Below are positions 21,987-30,044 of a stretch of 35,513 bases of DNA, one piece after another. The translations under genes and the position numbers were made by a program. The first letter of the stretch is position 1. Each line of letters begins with the position of its first letter. Origin of the DNA: Candidatus Aminicenantota bacterium (GTDB lineage Bacteria; Acidobacteriota; Aminicenantia; Aminicenantales; UBA4085); NCBI GenBank assembly GCA_022866045.1, contig JALHTW010000001.1:1-35513 (forward strand), in the 5' to 3' direction. The notes under the pieces are model-generated. The model was not told where the DNA came from. It worked only from the letters and a program-made list of their open reading frames with translations, and made no database searches.

Positions 21987-24164
21987 CTATTTCAACTTTG
22001 CCAAGGTGGCGGCCAATCCCGTCGTCTTGACTATCTCCAGCGCTTCTTTGGGTGTGACTCCCCGTCTTTGTCTCAATGACTCCAAAATACGGATGATGGA
22101 GAGCGGCACTTCCGCTGCCTGGCCGAGATCTCCAGGACGTTCCTTCATGAAGGCGATCGAGTCGAACAGCACGGCGTTCGCCTCGCCGTAGGAGATCGGC
22201 CGGCGCGTGCCGTACTGACGGACCCACGCCGGATTGCCTAATACGTCATTCACATGAAGCTGGATGAGGTAGGTCGCCCGGCCGATAAGCTTGAGGTTCG
22301 AGGGGCTGACGTTGGTCATGGTGTTGCCGATGACTTTGCCGAGCTTGGCCATGACCGCCGTCGAATGGGCGTTGAGCAGCATCTTGAGGGCAATGTGCTG
22401 TTGGACGCGGAACGGGTCGTTGTCCGGGGGCAGGCTGAATTGAACAATGGCTGGCTCGGGCTTTTTGGGGCCGGCTCCGACGATTCCGATGGCCGCACGC
22501 CCGGCAGGCGCGGCGGCGATGGGCTTATCTTGAATAATAATGATCCCCAATAGGGCTTCGCGGCCGGCGAAGAGACTTCCGAACCGGCTAAAAGACGAGT
22601 TTGGATTTGGCTTAAGAGCCTCTTCAACCTCCGGGCCGAGAAGGACTGTGACGCCGATATCGCCCTGTTTTGGCCCCCGGCTCTTGATGTTTAAGTCGGC
22701 CAACGAGAAATCGTAGAGAAGCTGCTGGTCGTCGCCAGCCTTGGTCAAGCTTGTCAAGGCCTTCTCCCGGAGATAGGGATCGTTGATTTCCTCTTCGAAC
22801 GGCTTTTGATAAATCTCCGGCTTCAGCCCGCGGAAGGGCCGGCCCAAAAAAGCCTGCCAAGCGCTCTTCAGGTCGGGCGCTTCGGTCCAAACCTGGATCC
22901 AGCATTTTCGCTTCGGCTCATTGACGGTGTCGAGGGGATAGAGCCTGAACGTCGGGCTCCGCTCCGTGCTGTCGATAAAGACCGTGATCAGCCCCGCCCC
23001 GGCGAAATAAGTCGAAAAATGACCGGTTTCGTATGTCTTAGCTTCGAAGTCCGTAAGCCTAGCGATGGCGGGAATGTCTTTCTTGATCTCCTGAAGGAGA
23101 AGCGGGAATTTCCGCAGCCGGTTCTCGAGCGTTGTCTCTTCTTTGAATCCGGCGAGGGACATTTCTTTCTTGGAAAGGACTCTCCTTAAAATCCGCTCGA
23201 CCGCGGTCTCGATTGCGCTCCCGATGACGAACGTCTCGATCGTCGTTGCCTGCATCCGCGTCGAGCCCGTGATGGCCTGCGGCCCTGTGGCCAGGTTGAT
23301 CTTGGTGATGCCGGGCTCTTCGATGACCTTGCGACTCCGCTCGAAAGGCTTGAGTCGGTCGTCCGGGTTGTTATAGACGAAGTACAATTTTTTCCGGCTC
23401 TCGGCCGGCGCATATCCAGCTTCGGCCTTCCATTGGTCAAGCGCGCCCAGGACGGTGCCGATGACCGAGGACGTCTCTCCGCCTTCGGTCACGCAGATGA
23501 CGAGGTCGCCTTTTTTGATGCCCCGGTCCGCCAGCTGGAGGCGACCGATGAGCTGGAGGTCCTCGAACCCTTCGAGCGAGCTGATAAGCGCCCGGTCGGC
23601 GCCGGTCATCTCGCCGATGAGCGCGTCTTCGATCGCCGGGCCGATCCGGCTTTTGGCCTTTGACCAGAGGTTGGCCTCAGCCTTGATCCTTCGCCAGAAC
23701 GGCCGCCAGAAACTCGATTCTATCTGCTTGGCCAGGCGTCCGGTCGCGCCGCAGCCATAGACGTAGATCTTCCTCTTGGCGAGGATCGCATACTCGATTT
23801 CCGAGACAAGCTGCTCGAGAAGAGCCTTGTCTGCGGCAAGGGTGTTTAAGCGCGCTGCGATATCCTCATCGACGGAAAAAAGCATTCGCAGTCCAGCCTC
23901 GGTATCTGTCTTGATCTTTTCGCTCAGGCTCCAGGTTTTTTGGTGGCGCTGCTCGGTGAGGAGCGTGTGGAGCTGGAACTGGGTCTTATTGACGACGTAA
24001 TCCACGGATTCCGGCGAGGCCGTGATCCCAAGGAGCTTGAGCAGATTGGCCTCAGCCTGGGTCGAAGCCTGGTCTTGCCCGGCCTTTAAGGATATAAAGA
24101 CGATCGAAATGATAAGAAGAGCAAGGATGAAGGTGCGCGCCTTATCCGTACTGGTGCGTGTCAT
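21987..24164 (-). CDS. MurQ/GCKR-like SIS-domain protein with N-terminal signal sequence
   Basis: A 725-residue protein. Sugar-phosphate isomerase (SIS) motifs: VYGCGATGRLAKQIESSF (134-151), VICVTEGGETSSVIG (228-242), the MurQ signature TGSTRMQATT (about 300), and near the C-terminus LNAHSTAVMAKLGKVIGN, matching the MurQ segment that normally follows directly. About 330 residues separate them here, so it resembles the double-SIS glucokinase-regulator layout. MurQ cleaves the lactyl ether of MurNAc-6-phosphate in the cytoplasm. Unusually, residues 1-30 are a signal peptide (basic start, then FILALLIISIVFISL). AAGGAG 9 nt upstream supports this start. It overlaps the dCMP deaminase by 23 nt. 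Substrate and role uncertain; a periplasmic sugar-binding or etherase role is inference. Confidence 0.75.
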   Translation of the reverse strand: MTRTSTDKARTFILALLIISIVFISLKAGQDQASTQAEANLLKLLGITASPESVDYVVNKTQFQLHTLLTEQRHQKTWSLSEKIKTDTEAGLRMLFSVDEDIAARLNTLAADKALLEQLVSEIEYAILAKRKIYVYGCGATGRLAKQIESSFWRPFWRRIKAEANLWSKAKSRIGPAIEDALIGEMTGADRALISSLEGFEDLQLIGRLQLADRGIKKGDLVICVTEGGETSSVIGTVLGALDQWKAEAGYAPAESRKKLYFVYNNPDDRLKPFERSRKVIEEPGITKINLATGPQAITGSTRMQATTIETFVIGSAIETAVERILRRVLSKKEMSLAGFKEETTLENRLRKFPLLLQEIKKDIPAIARLTDFEAKTYETGHFSTYFAGAGLITVFIDSTERSPTFRLYPLDTVNEPKRKCWIQVWTEAPDLKSAWQAFLGRPFRGLKPEIYQKPFEEEINDPYLREKALTSLTKAGDDQQLLYDFSLADLNIKSRGPKQGDIGVTVLLGPEVEEALKPNPNSSFSRFGSLFAGREALLGIIIIQDKPIAAAPAGRAAIGIVGAGPKKPEPAIVQFSLPPDNDPFRVQQHIALKMLLNAHSTAVMAKLGKVIGNTMTNVSPSNLKLIGRATYLIQLHVNDVLGNPAWVRQYGTRRPISYGEANAVLFDSIAFMKERPGDLGQAAEVPLSIIRILESLRQRRGVTPKEALEIVKTTGLAATLAKLK

Positions 24165-24651
24165 CCAGGATATCTCCTTCGCGCCAGGCCTTGGCCCAAT
24201 CCTCTACCGTGAAGACCATGTGCTTCCCGTCCGCCGTCGAGCAGATAACACGGTTCAACCCGGCGTTGATGATCATCTTCTTGCAGATGAAGCAGGGGAA
24301 GGCGCTAATGGCGGCGCCGCTCTCTGGGGACGATCCGAAGATATACATATCCCCGCCGAGGAGGCTCACGCCGGCGCGCGCGGCGTTGATGATGGCGTTC
24401 TGTTCGGCATGGACGCTGCGGCAGAGCTCGTAGCGCTGGCCGTGGGGGATGTTGAGCCGATCGCGCAGGCAGAAGCCGTGCTCCATGCTGTCGCGGGTCT
24501 TTCGCGGTGCGCCGACATAGCCCGTGGATATGATCTGGTCATGGCGAACAATGATGGCCCCGATCGAGCGGCGGAAGCAGGTGCTTCGGCGGGCGACCTC
24601 CTTGGCGATGCCGAGATAATATCCGTCCTTCGAAATGCGTGGGGCGGTCAT
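24142..24651 (-). CDS. dCMP deaminase (ComEB-like)
   Basis: A 169-residue zinc deaminase that converts dCMP to dUMP, feeding thymidylate synthesis. The zinc and catalytic motifs are complete: His81-Ala-Glu83 (HAEQNAI) and Pro119-Cys120-x2-Cys123. The opening KDGYYLGIAKEVARRSTCFRR and the SMEHGFCLRD and GQRYELCRSV segments fit the dCMP deaminase branch, not cytosine deaminase. It lies in one operon after a P-loop kinase, overlapping it by 4 nt, and before the SIS gene. Confidence 0.9.
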   Translation of the reverse strand: MTAPRISKDGYYLGIAKEVARRSTCFRRSIGAIIVRHDQIISTGYVGAPRKTRDSMEHGFCLRDRLNIPHGQRYELCRSVHAEQNAIINAARAGVSLLGGDMYIFGSSPESGAAISAFPCFICKKMIINAGLNRVICSTADGKHMVFTVEDWAKAWREGDILDDTHQYG

Positions 24652-25190
24652 AGGAGTTCCTCCAGTTTGCGGTGCAGCTCCTCGAGGCTCCCATCGTTGA
24701 CGATGGTCCGGTCAGCCATAGCCAGGCACCGGTCGAGCTGCTGGGCGTCGGGATTGTCGCTTCTTTCTTGAGCCTCTTTCTTGATGAATGCGTCAAGCGT
24801 CGAGGCTGACTCGTTCCGGCCGCGCTTTTGGACCCTCTCGAACCGCAGGGCGGCGGGAGCCACGAGGGCGAGGAGAATGAATCCCGCTTGTCCTTTCAAA
24901 TATTCCATTTCCTTCGGGTTTCGGATGCTGTCGATCACGGCCCTGTCGCGGACCTTTTCCATGATGAGTCTCGCCAGAATATCGGGTCCGCCCTGTTTGC
25001 GGAGGTCGTTGCCTTTCCGGATCAGGTTGTCGCGGCTGGCCTCCAGGCCTTCCTCTTTAAGCTTTTCCCGGATGATGTCCGATAAAGAAAAATAGGCATA
25101 TCCTTTTTTTATGAGAAATGCAGCGGCCTCGCCTTTGCCCGCGCCGTTCGTGCCGGTCAGACCGATGAAGCGATATATCTTTTTTTCCAT
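24648..25190 (-). CDS. P-loop kinase of the dephospho-CoA-kinase/UPF0200-like type
   Basis: A 180-residue P-loop NTPase. The Walker A loop GTNGAGKG is at 13-20, followed by SLSDIIREKLKEEGLEASRDN and a VIDSIRNPKEMEYLK strand-helix; a lid-like segment rich in Arg (RVQKRGRNES) is near 120. The pattern matches the UPF0200 / dephospho-CoA-kinase-like set, not CoaE itself. It directly precedes dCMP deaminase with a 4-nt overlap. Fungal dCMP deaminases carry a similar P-loop region at their N-terminus, so a nucleotide kinase acting on dCMP or a related deoxynucleotide is a plausible inference. Confidence 0.72.
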   Translation of the reverse strand: MEKKIYRFIGLTGTNGAGKGEAAAFLIKKGYAYFSLSDIIREKLKEEGLEASRDNLIRKGNDLRKQGGPDILARLIMEKVRDRAVIDSIRNPKEMEYLKGQAGFILLALVAPAALRFERVQKRGRNESASTLDAFIKKEAQERSDNPDAQQLDRCLAMADRTIVNDGSLEELHRKLEELL

Positions 25191-25223
25191 ATGGTTACAT
25201 TCCTATTGTCATTGCCAGCTTTA

Positions 25224-26021
25224 TCATCCGGCCAGGTCGGCCTCTGTTTTGTCCGTTCCCCTTTTTTGCGCTCTCCGCGCCTTCCGCTCTTTTCCGAAGA
25301 GGAAGGCGATCAGGATGCTGAAGCTGTAGAGGGCCAGCATCGGCAGGGCCAGGAAGCTCTGGGTGATCATATCGGGCGTCGGCGTGATGACGGCGGCAAT
25401 GATGAAAATGACGAGCACGGCGTACTTGAAATTTTTGAGCATCCATCTCGAGGTAACGAGGCCCATCCGGGAAAGGAAGAAAATCAATGTGGGAGTCTCG
25501 AAAACAACGCCGATTCCCAGGAGCAATTTCAGGATCAAACTGAAATATTCTTCGACCGTGATCACGGCCTGGAATTTCTGGCCCATTTGGAGAAAGAAGC
25601 GGCAAGCATAGGGGAAGACGACGAAATAGCCGAATAGAGCTCCCAGAATAAAAAAGGAGGTCGTGAAGGCGACGAAAGGCCAGACATATTTCTTTTCTTT
25701 CTGGAAAAGGCCCGGCGCGACAAAATACCAAATCTGGAGAAAAATGAATGGCGCGGCGATAAAAGCCGCGGTAAGAAAGGAGACCTTCATGTAGAGCATG
25801 AACGGCGAGGGGAGCTTCAAAAAGGCCATCTTTTGCCCTTCGGGCAGATATTTGGTGATCGGCTTGGCCAGGATGTCATAGATATCGCTGGCGTAGATAG
25901 CGCTCGGGATGACGGCGATGACGATCGCGATCAGGGAATTTATGATTCTCTTGCGGAGATCTTCGAGATGTTCAAGGAAGGTCATCTCGTCAGGAGATTT
26001 TCTTGCCTTCCTCATCCCCAT
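25224..26021 (-). CDS. tatC: Sec-independent protein translocase TatC
   Basis: A 265-residue inner-membrane protein with six membrane segments. The hallmark N-terminus [14 protein letters not shown], which helps read the twin-arginine signal, begins near residue 13. Conserved [15 protein letters not shown] and FETP motifs follow. It transports folded proteins with TatA. It overlaps tatA by 32 nt (25990-26021). No twin-arginine signal peptide was noticed in this window, so the cargo is elsewhere. The C-terminal tail is basic and cytosolic. Confidence 0.96.
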   Translation of the reverse strand: MGMRKARKSPDEMTFLEHLEDLRKRIINSLIAIVIAVIPSAIYASDIYDILAKPITKYLPEGQKMAFLKLPSPFMLYMKVSFLTAAFIAAPFIFLQIWYFVAPGLFQKEKKYVWPFVAFTTSFFILGALFGYFVVFPYACRFFLQMGQKFQAVITVEEYFSLILKLLLGIGVVFETPTLIFFLSRMGLVTSRWMLKNFKYAVLVIFIIAAVITPTPDMITQSFLALPMLALYSFSILIAFLFGKERKARRAQKRGTDKTEADLAG

Positions 26022-26244
26022 TCAGGTCCTTTTTGATGTCCTTGATGTCGGTCTGTATATCCTTGAATTCCTCGGCGTTGATCTGCTCTTCGAGCTTGCT
26101 CTTAATTTCTTCTGTGGATTTTTTAAACTCCCGGAGGGCTTTTCCGAGAGACCGCCCCACTTCCGGCAGCTTCTTTGGCCCGAATACGATCAGGGCAACG
26201 GCCAGGATCAGGAGCATTTCCGGCAAGCCGATACTTCCGAACAT
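25990..26244 (-). CDS. tatA: Twin-arginine translocase subunit TatA
   Basis: An 84-residue protein with one membrane helix (about 5-21) followed by the [22 protein letters not shown] hinge and amphipathic helix typical of TatA/TatB. A charged tail of lysine and glutamate follows. The single copy may serve both TatA and TatB roles. A consensus promoter stands just upstream. Confidence 0.93.
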   Translation of the reverse strand: MFGSIGLPEMLLILAVALIVFGPKKLPEVGRSLGKALREFKKSTEEIKSKLEEQINAEEFKDIQTDIKDIKKDLNGDEEGKKIS

Positions 26245-26275
26245 GTTCCCTGTCTTTTACCTCGATGCTCCTCGA

Positions 26276-26304
26276 AATATAGTCCTTCGCCTGGGATAAG
26301 TCAA
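26276..26304 (-). promoter_or_regulatory. Strong promoter for tatA-tatC
   Basis: Minus strand: TTGACT (plus 26299-26304, 5 of 6), 17-nt spacer, TATATT (plus 26276-26281, 5 of 6). The start codon is about 31 nt downstream. Confidence 0.65.
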
Positions 26305-26323
26305 GGAGCCCTCCTCCTCCTTC

Positions 26324-26352
26324 TTTACTTTGCGTCCCCCCTTTGGTAGAAT
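26324..26352 (+). promoter_or_regulatory. Probable promoter for the S41 peptidase gene
   Basis: TTTACT (26324-26329, 4 of 6), 17-nt spacer, TAGAAT (26347-26352, 5 of 6). The ATG at 26372 is so close that the leader would be about 12 nt, and no clear Shine-Dalgarno is present. It is back-to-back with the tatA promoter. Confidence 0.5.
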
Positions 26353-26371
26353 CGTCTTTCATTTGACAGAC

Positions 26372-27937
26372 ATGAAGAAAAAAATCCTGTTTGTCCTTAT
26401 CCTTGTCGTGGGCCTCGTCCATCTCGGGGCCCGGGACGAGGAGATTTGGGACCAGTCCCTCGAAAAGCTCGCCTCCATGGCGGCCATCGTCGAGCAGAAC
26501 TACTACAAGCATATAGACCCTGACAAGATGATGCAGGAATCGATCAGAGGCATGCTCCAAACCCTCGACCCGCACTCCTACTTCCTTGACCCCGACAATT
26601 TTTCCCGGACGTTCGAGGAGCAGAAGGGAAAGTACTACGGAATCGGCACCCAGATCCAGAAGCAGGAAGACCGTTTGGTCGTGATCTCTCCGATCGAGGG
26701 CGGACCGTCCTGGCGGTTGGGAGTTCAGTCGGGAGATGTCATCACCCATATCAACGGCGAAAGCACGAAGCCCATCTCCTCCCAGGACGCCGTTGACAAG
26801 CTCCGCGGGCCCAAAGGAACGAAGGTCAACATCACCATCGCCCGGGAAGGGCTGGAGAGGCCCCTCGAGCTGACGATCACGCGCGAAGAGATCCCGCTTT
26901 ACAGCGTTCCGTATGCCTTCCTCCTCCAGGAGGGCGTCGGCTATATCTTCATCCGCAATTTCGCCGAGAACACGACCGAAGAATTTGAGCAGAAAATGGA
27001 GTCCCTGGCGAAACAGGGGATGAAGAGCCTGATCCTTGACCTGAGGGGCAATCCCGGCGGGGCGTTGTTCCCCGCTATTGACGTCTCGGACGAGTTTCTG
27101 GCCAAAGGGAGCCGCATCGTTTCCGTCAAAGGCCGGAACCGCACGTATGACCGGGACTATTTCGCTGAGCGCGATAACCAGTATGAAAAGATGCCGGTCA
27201 TCGTCCTCATCAACCAGGGCAGCGCCAGCGCCTCGGAGATCGTGGCCGGCGCCATCATGGACCATGACCGAGGCCTTATCATCGGCGAAGATTCCTGGGG
27301 AAAAGGCCTGGTCCAAACGATGTTCCGCCTTGCCCCGAATATGGCCGTGGCCCTGACGGTCGCCAAATATTACACGCCGAGCGGCCGCTGCATCCAGCGC
27401 GATTACAGCCGTTTCGACGATTACATCCTGGACAATAAGATCACGCCCGACAAACCGAGGGAAGTGAAATACACAGACAAAGGCCGGAAGGTCCTGGGCG
27501 AGGGCGGCATCACGCCGGATTATGAAGTCAAGTTCGAACTTCAGATCTATACGGCCCAGCTGCGCTTCCAGGGCGCGTTCTTCACCTTCGCCCGGAAGTT
27601 CCACGTCCACCAGACGCCGCTTTCGAAAAATTTCGTCTTCCCCCAGGAGGGCCAAGGCCAGCCTTCGGTTTCCCAGGGCAAGATCCAGATCGGGAAGAGC
27701 TTCATCGTCGATGCCGTCGTGCTCGAGGATTTCAAAGAATTTCTCGTAGCCAACAAACTCAACTATGACCCTAAAAAGTTCAAAGAGGCCGAGGGTGAGA
27801 TCAAGCGCGAACTCGAGCGGGAAATGGCCTCGGCCATCTGGAGCCTCGAAGAAGGCTGGAGGGCTTACGAGCTGAACGATCAGGTCATCCTTAAGGCCCT
27901 TCAGGTGATGCCCGAAGCCGCGAAATTCATTAATTGA
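26372..27937 (+). CDS. S41-family C-terminal processing protease
   Basis: A 521-residue secreted serine protease. The signal peptide is MKKKILFVLILVVGLVHLGA. The PDZ domain lies about 85-165 (GDVITHINGE). The tail-specific protease core carries the catalytic Ser286 in NQGSASASEIVAGAI and Lys311 in SWGKGLVQ. These are 25 residues apart, as in Prc and CtpA. Such enzymes trim or degrade proteins from the C-terminus in the periplasm. A 200-residue extension follows the core. The ATG at 26372 is preferred to an earlier in-frame start because the signal peptide begins there. No operon partner is obvious; rpiB follows after a 136-nt hairpin-rich gap. Confidence 0.92.
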   Translation: MKKKILFVLILVVGLVHLGARDEEIWDQSLEKLASMAAIVEQNYYKHIDPDKMMQESIRGMLQTLDPHSYFLDPDNFSRTFEEQKGKYYGIGTQIQKQEDRLVVISPIEGGPSWRLGVQSGDVITHINGESTKPISSQDAVDKLRGPKGTKVNITIAREGLERPLELTITREEIPLYSVPYAFLLQEGVGYIFIRNFAENTTEEFEQKMESLAKQGMKSLILDLRGNPGGALFPAIDVSDEFLAKGSRIVSVKGRNRTYDRDYFAERDNQYEKMPVIVLINQGSASASEIVAGAIMDHDRGLIIGEDSWGKGLVQTMFRLAPNMAVALTVAKYYTPSGRCIQRDYSRFDDYILDNKITPDKPREVKYTDKGRKVLGEGGITPDYEVKFELQIYTAQLRFQGAFFTFARKFHVHQTPLSKNFVFPQEGQGQPSVSQGKIQIGKSFIVDAVVLEDFKEFLVANKLNYDPKKFKEAEGEIKRELEREMASAIWSLEEGWRAYELNDQVILKALQVMPEAAKFIN

Positions 27938-27954
27938 GCCGGGCTGGACAAAGA

Positions 27955-28027
27955 CCCTCTCCTTTGAGGGGAGAGGGAGGGGAGAGGGTGAAAATGAAAA
28001 GAATCCCTCTCGCCTTTATCCTCTCCC
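27955..28027. repeat. CCCTCTCC-type hairpin repeat upstream of rpiB
   Basis: CCCTCTCC (27955-27962) pairs with GGAGAGGG (27970-27977). A second set pairs GAGAGGG (27982-27988) with CCCTCTC (28005-28011), and CCTCTCCC lies at 28020-28027. Such stems are common extragenic repeats and may also separate the S41 gene from rpiB. Confidence 0.6.
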
Positions 28028-28073
28028 GGCAGGAAAGAGGCAAAGAGGACCCAGATCATTTTAGGGGGCGCGG

Positions 28074-28526
28074 ATGAAGATTGCACTGGCTTCCGATCAT
28101 GCCGGATATGAACTGAAAGCGGGCGTCGGCCGGTATCTTGCCGAGCAGGCCGTCGAATTCAAAGATTTCGGCTGCGGGCCGAATGAGTCCGTGGACTATG
28201 TCGATTTCGCGGTTAAAGCGGTGACGGACGTCCTCGCCGGCGCCTTCGACCGGGCGATCCTCGTCTGCGGCACCGGCATGGGCATGGCCCTCGCGGCCAA
28301 CAAGTTCAAGGGCATCCGGGCCACTCCCTGCTGGAACGCTTACACGGCCGAGATGAGCCGCAAGCACAACGATTCGAATTGCTTGACGCTCGGCGGCCGG
28401 GTGCTCGCCCTGGAAGAGGCTTTGCGGATCGTCCGGATCTGGCTGGACACGCCGTTCGAAGGCGGGCGCCACGCGAGGCGGGTGGACAAAATCAAAGAGC
28501 TCGAAGAACGTCATTTTAAGCCTTAA
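28074..28526 (+). CDS. rpiB: Ribose 5-phosphate isomerase B
   Basis: A 150-residue enzyme of the RpiB/LacAB family interconverting ribose 5-phosphate and ribulose 5-phosphate. Seen: ALASDHAGYELK at the start, VDYVDFA, and CGTGMGMALAANK with the active-site Cys65, then the NCLTLGGRV loop. The length is normal. AGGGGG precedes the start codon by about 8 nt. It is the first of a plus-strand run with the SHMT-like gene and purD, which fits supply of ribose phosphate and one-carbon units to purines. Confidence 0.94.
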   Translation: MKIALASDHAGYELKAGVGRYLAEQAVEFKDFGCGPNESVDYVDFAVKAVTDVLAGAFDRAILVCGTGMGMALAANKFKGIRATPCWNAYTAEMSRKHNDSNCLTLGGRVLALEEALRIVRIWLDTPFEGGRHARRVDKIKELEERHFKP

Positions 28527-28548
28527 CATATTTCAGGAGACCACGACA

Positions 28549-29985
28549 ATGTCATCATTCCAGGAAAAGATTCAAGCCCTCTGCGAAAGGGTGGAGCGCA
28601 ACAATACCTGGCGGCAGAAGGAATCGTTCAACCTCATCCCGTCCGAGTCCACGCCCTCGCTCCTCGTCAAGATGGGCGAGATCTCCGATCCCGCGGGCCG
28701 CTACGCCGAGCACCGGGCGATGAAGGGCGAAGAGGTCTATTTCTACCAGGGCATCGATTTCATCCGCGACGTGGAGATCGAAGCCCAGCGCGAGCTCGCG
28801 AAGTATTTCGACTGCACGGACGTCGAGCTCCGGCCGGTGAGCGGCCAGATGGCGAACGAAGTCGTGTTCAAAGGCATGGTCAAGTTCCTCAATCGCGGCA
28901 AGGCCGAGGGCCAGCCGAGCCGGCGGATGAAACTGGTCATGAACAACGACCTGACCAAGGGCGGGCATCTGAGCTCGCAGCCCATGGGCGCGCTGTTCAA
29001 TTTCGTCGAGGAAGATCCGGCGACGGGCAAGGAGAATGTCGTCCACCTTCCGCTGCTCAAGGACAACCCGTACAAGCCCGACGTGGCCGCGCTGCCCGAC
29101 CTCCTCGACCGGCACAAGCCCGAGCTCATCATCTTCGGCAAGAGCATGGTTATCTACCAGGAGCCGGTCAAGCCTGTCGCCGACATTGTCAGGACCTGGA
29201 ACCGGCGGCCGGTGCTGATGTACGATATGGCCCATGTCCTCGGGCTTTATGGCGCCTTCCAGCCTGCACTCCAGGAAGGGGCCGACATTGTCACGGGCAG
29301 CACCCACAAGACGTACTTCGGAACCCAGCGCGGTGTGATCGCCGGCCGCTTTCCGAAAGAGAGTCAGCTCCGGAACTTGTGGCTCGACATCCGGGCCCGC
29401 GCTTTCCCCGGTTCGACGAGCAACCATCACCTCGGCACGCTCCTCGGCCTGCTCATGGCGGCTTACGAGATGAATGAGTTCAAAGCGGAATATCAGGCTC
29501 AGGTGAGGGCCAATGCCAAGGCGTTCGCCAGAGCCCTCAAGGGGAAGGGCGTTCCGGTCGAGGGCGACGAGAAGGACGGGTTCACTGAAACCCATCAGGT
29601 CCTCATTCGCGTCAAGGCCTTCGGTTCCGGTATGGCGATCGCCCGGCGCCTCGAAGAGAACAACATCGTGGTCAATTACCAGGCCCTCCCGGACGACGAG
29701 ACCTTCCTCGAATCGAGCGGGATCCGCATGGGCGTCCAGGAGATGACGCGCTTCGGCATGAAGGAAAAGCATTTCGATGAGCTCGCCGGCTACCTCGCGG
29801 ACGTCGTCATCCGGAATAAGAAGGTAAAGGACGCGGTTAAAAAGTACCGGCAGAATTTTCTCGAGATGGGCTACTGCCTGCCGGCAAAGGACGCGATTCC
29901 CCTGGCCGCGCGGATCATCTCGACGGTTTTTCCCTATCCCGATTTCGCCGCCCGGTTCGCAGAAAACTTGGAGAAATTGATGTAA
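28549..29985 (+). CDS. Divergent serine hydroxymethyltransferase-like PLP enzyme
   Basis: A 478-residue fold-type I PLP enzyme. The SHMT core is visible: Asp226 and His229 in MYDMAHVLGLYG, and PLP lysine Lys254 in GSTHKTYFGTQRG (canonical: TTTHKT-RGPRGG). The opening NLIPSESTPS echoes the ELIASEN motif. The region that in canonical SHMT reads GYPGKRYYGG, involved in folate and substrate handling, is instead AGRYAEHRAMKGEEVYFYQG. So serine/glycine one-carbon transfer is likely by context (next to purD and purE) but is not proven; an aldolase or 2-methylserine-type role is possible. Ribosome site AGGAGA. Confidence 0.8.
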   Translation: MSSFQEKIQALCERVERNNTWRQKESFNLIPSESTPSLLVKMGEISDPAGRYAEHRAMKGEEVYFYQGIDFIRDVEIEAQRELAKYFDCTDVELRPVSGQMANEVVFKGMVKFLNRGKAEGQPSRRMKLVMNNDLTKGGHLSSQPMGALFNFVEEDPATGKENVVHLPLLKDNPYKPDVAALPDLLDRHKPELIIFGKSMVIYQEPVKPVADIVRTWNRRPVLMYDMAHVLGLYGAFQPALQEGADIVTGSTHKTYFGTQRGVIAGRFPKESQLRNLWLDIRARAFPGSTSNHHLGTLLGLLMAAYEMNEFKAEYQAQVRANAKAFARALKGKGVPVEGDEKDGFTETHQVLIRVKAFGSGMAIARRLEENNIVVNYQALPDDETFLESSGIRMGVQEMTRFGMKEKHFDELAGYLADVVIRNKKVKDAVKKYRQNFLEMGYCLPAKDAIPLAARIISTVFPYPDFAARFAENLEKLM

Positions 29986-30000
29986 GTCATTCGCCCTCAC

Positions 30001-30019
30001 CCCCCTTTAGAAAAGGGGG
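30001..30019. repeat. Short hairpin between the SHMT-like gene and purD
   Basis: CCCCCTTT (30001-30008) pairs with AAAGGGGG (30012-30019). It sits in the 59-nt gap just before the purD ribosome site (GAGGTGAAA), and is the same style as the elements at 27955 and 33071. Confidence 0.55.
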
Positions 30020-30044
30020 CGGCAGAAATTGAGGTGAAACGCAT

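Noticed and set aside
28555-30000. A 481-codon minus-strand open frame
   Set aside because: Complete overlap with the SHMT-like gene, with no recognisable motif.
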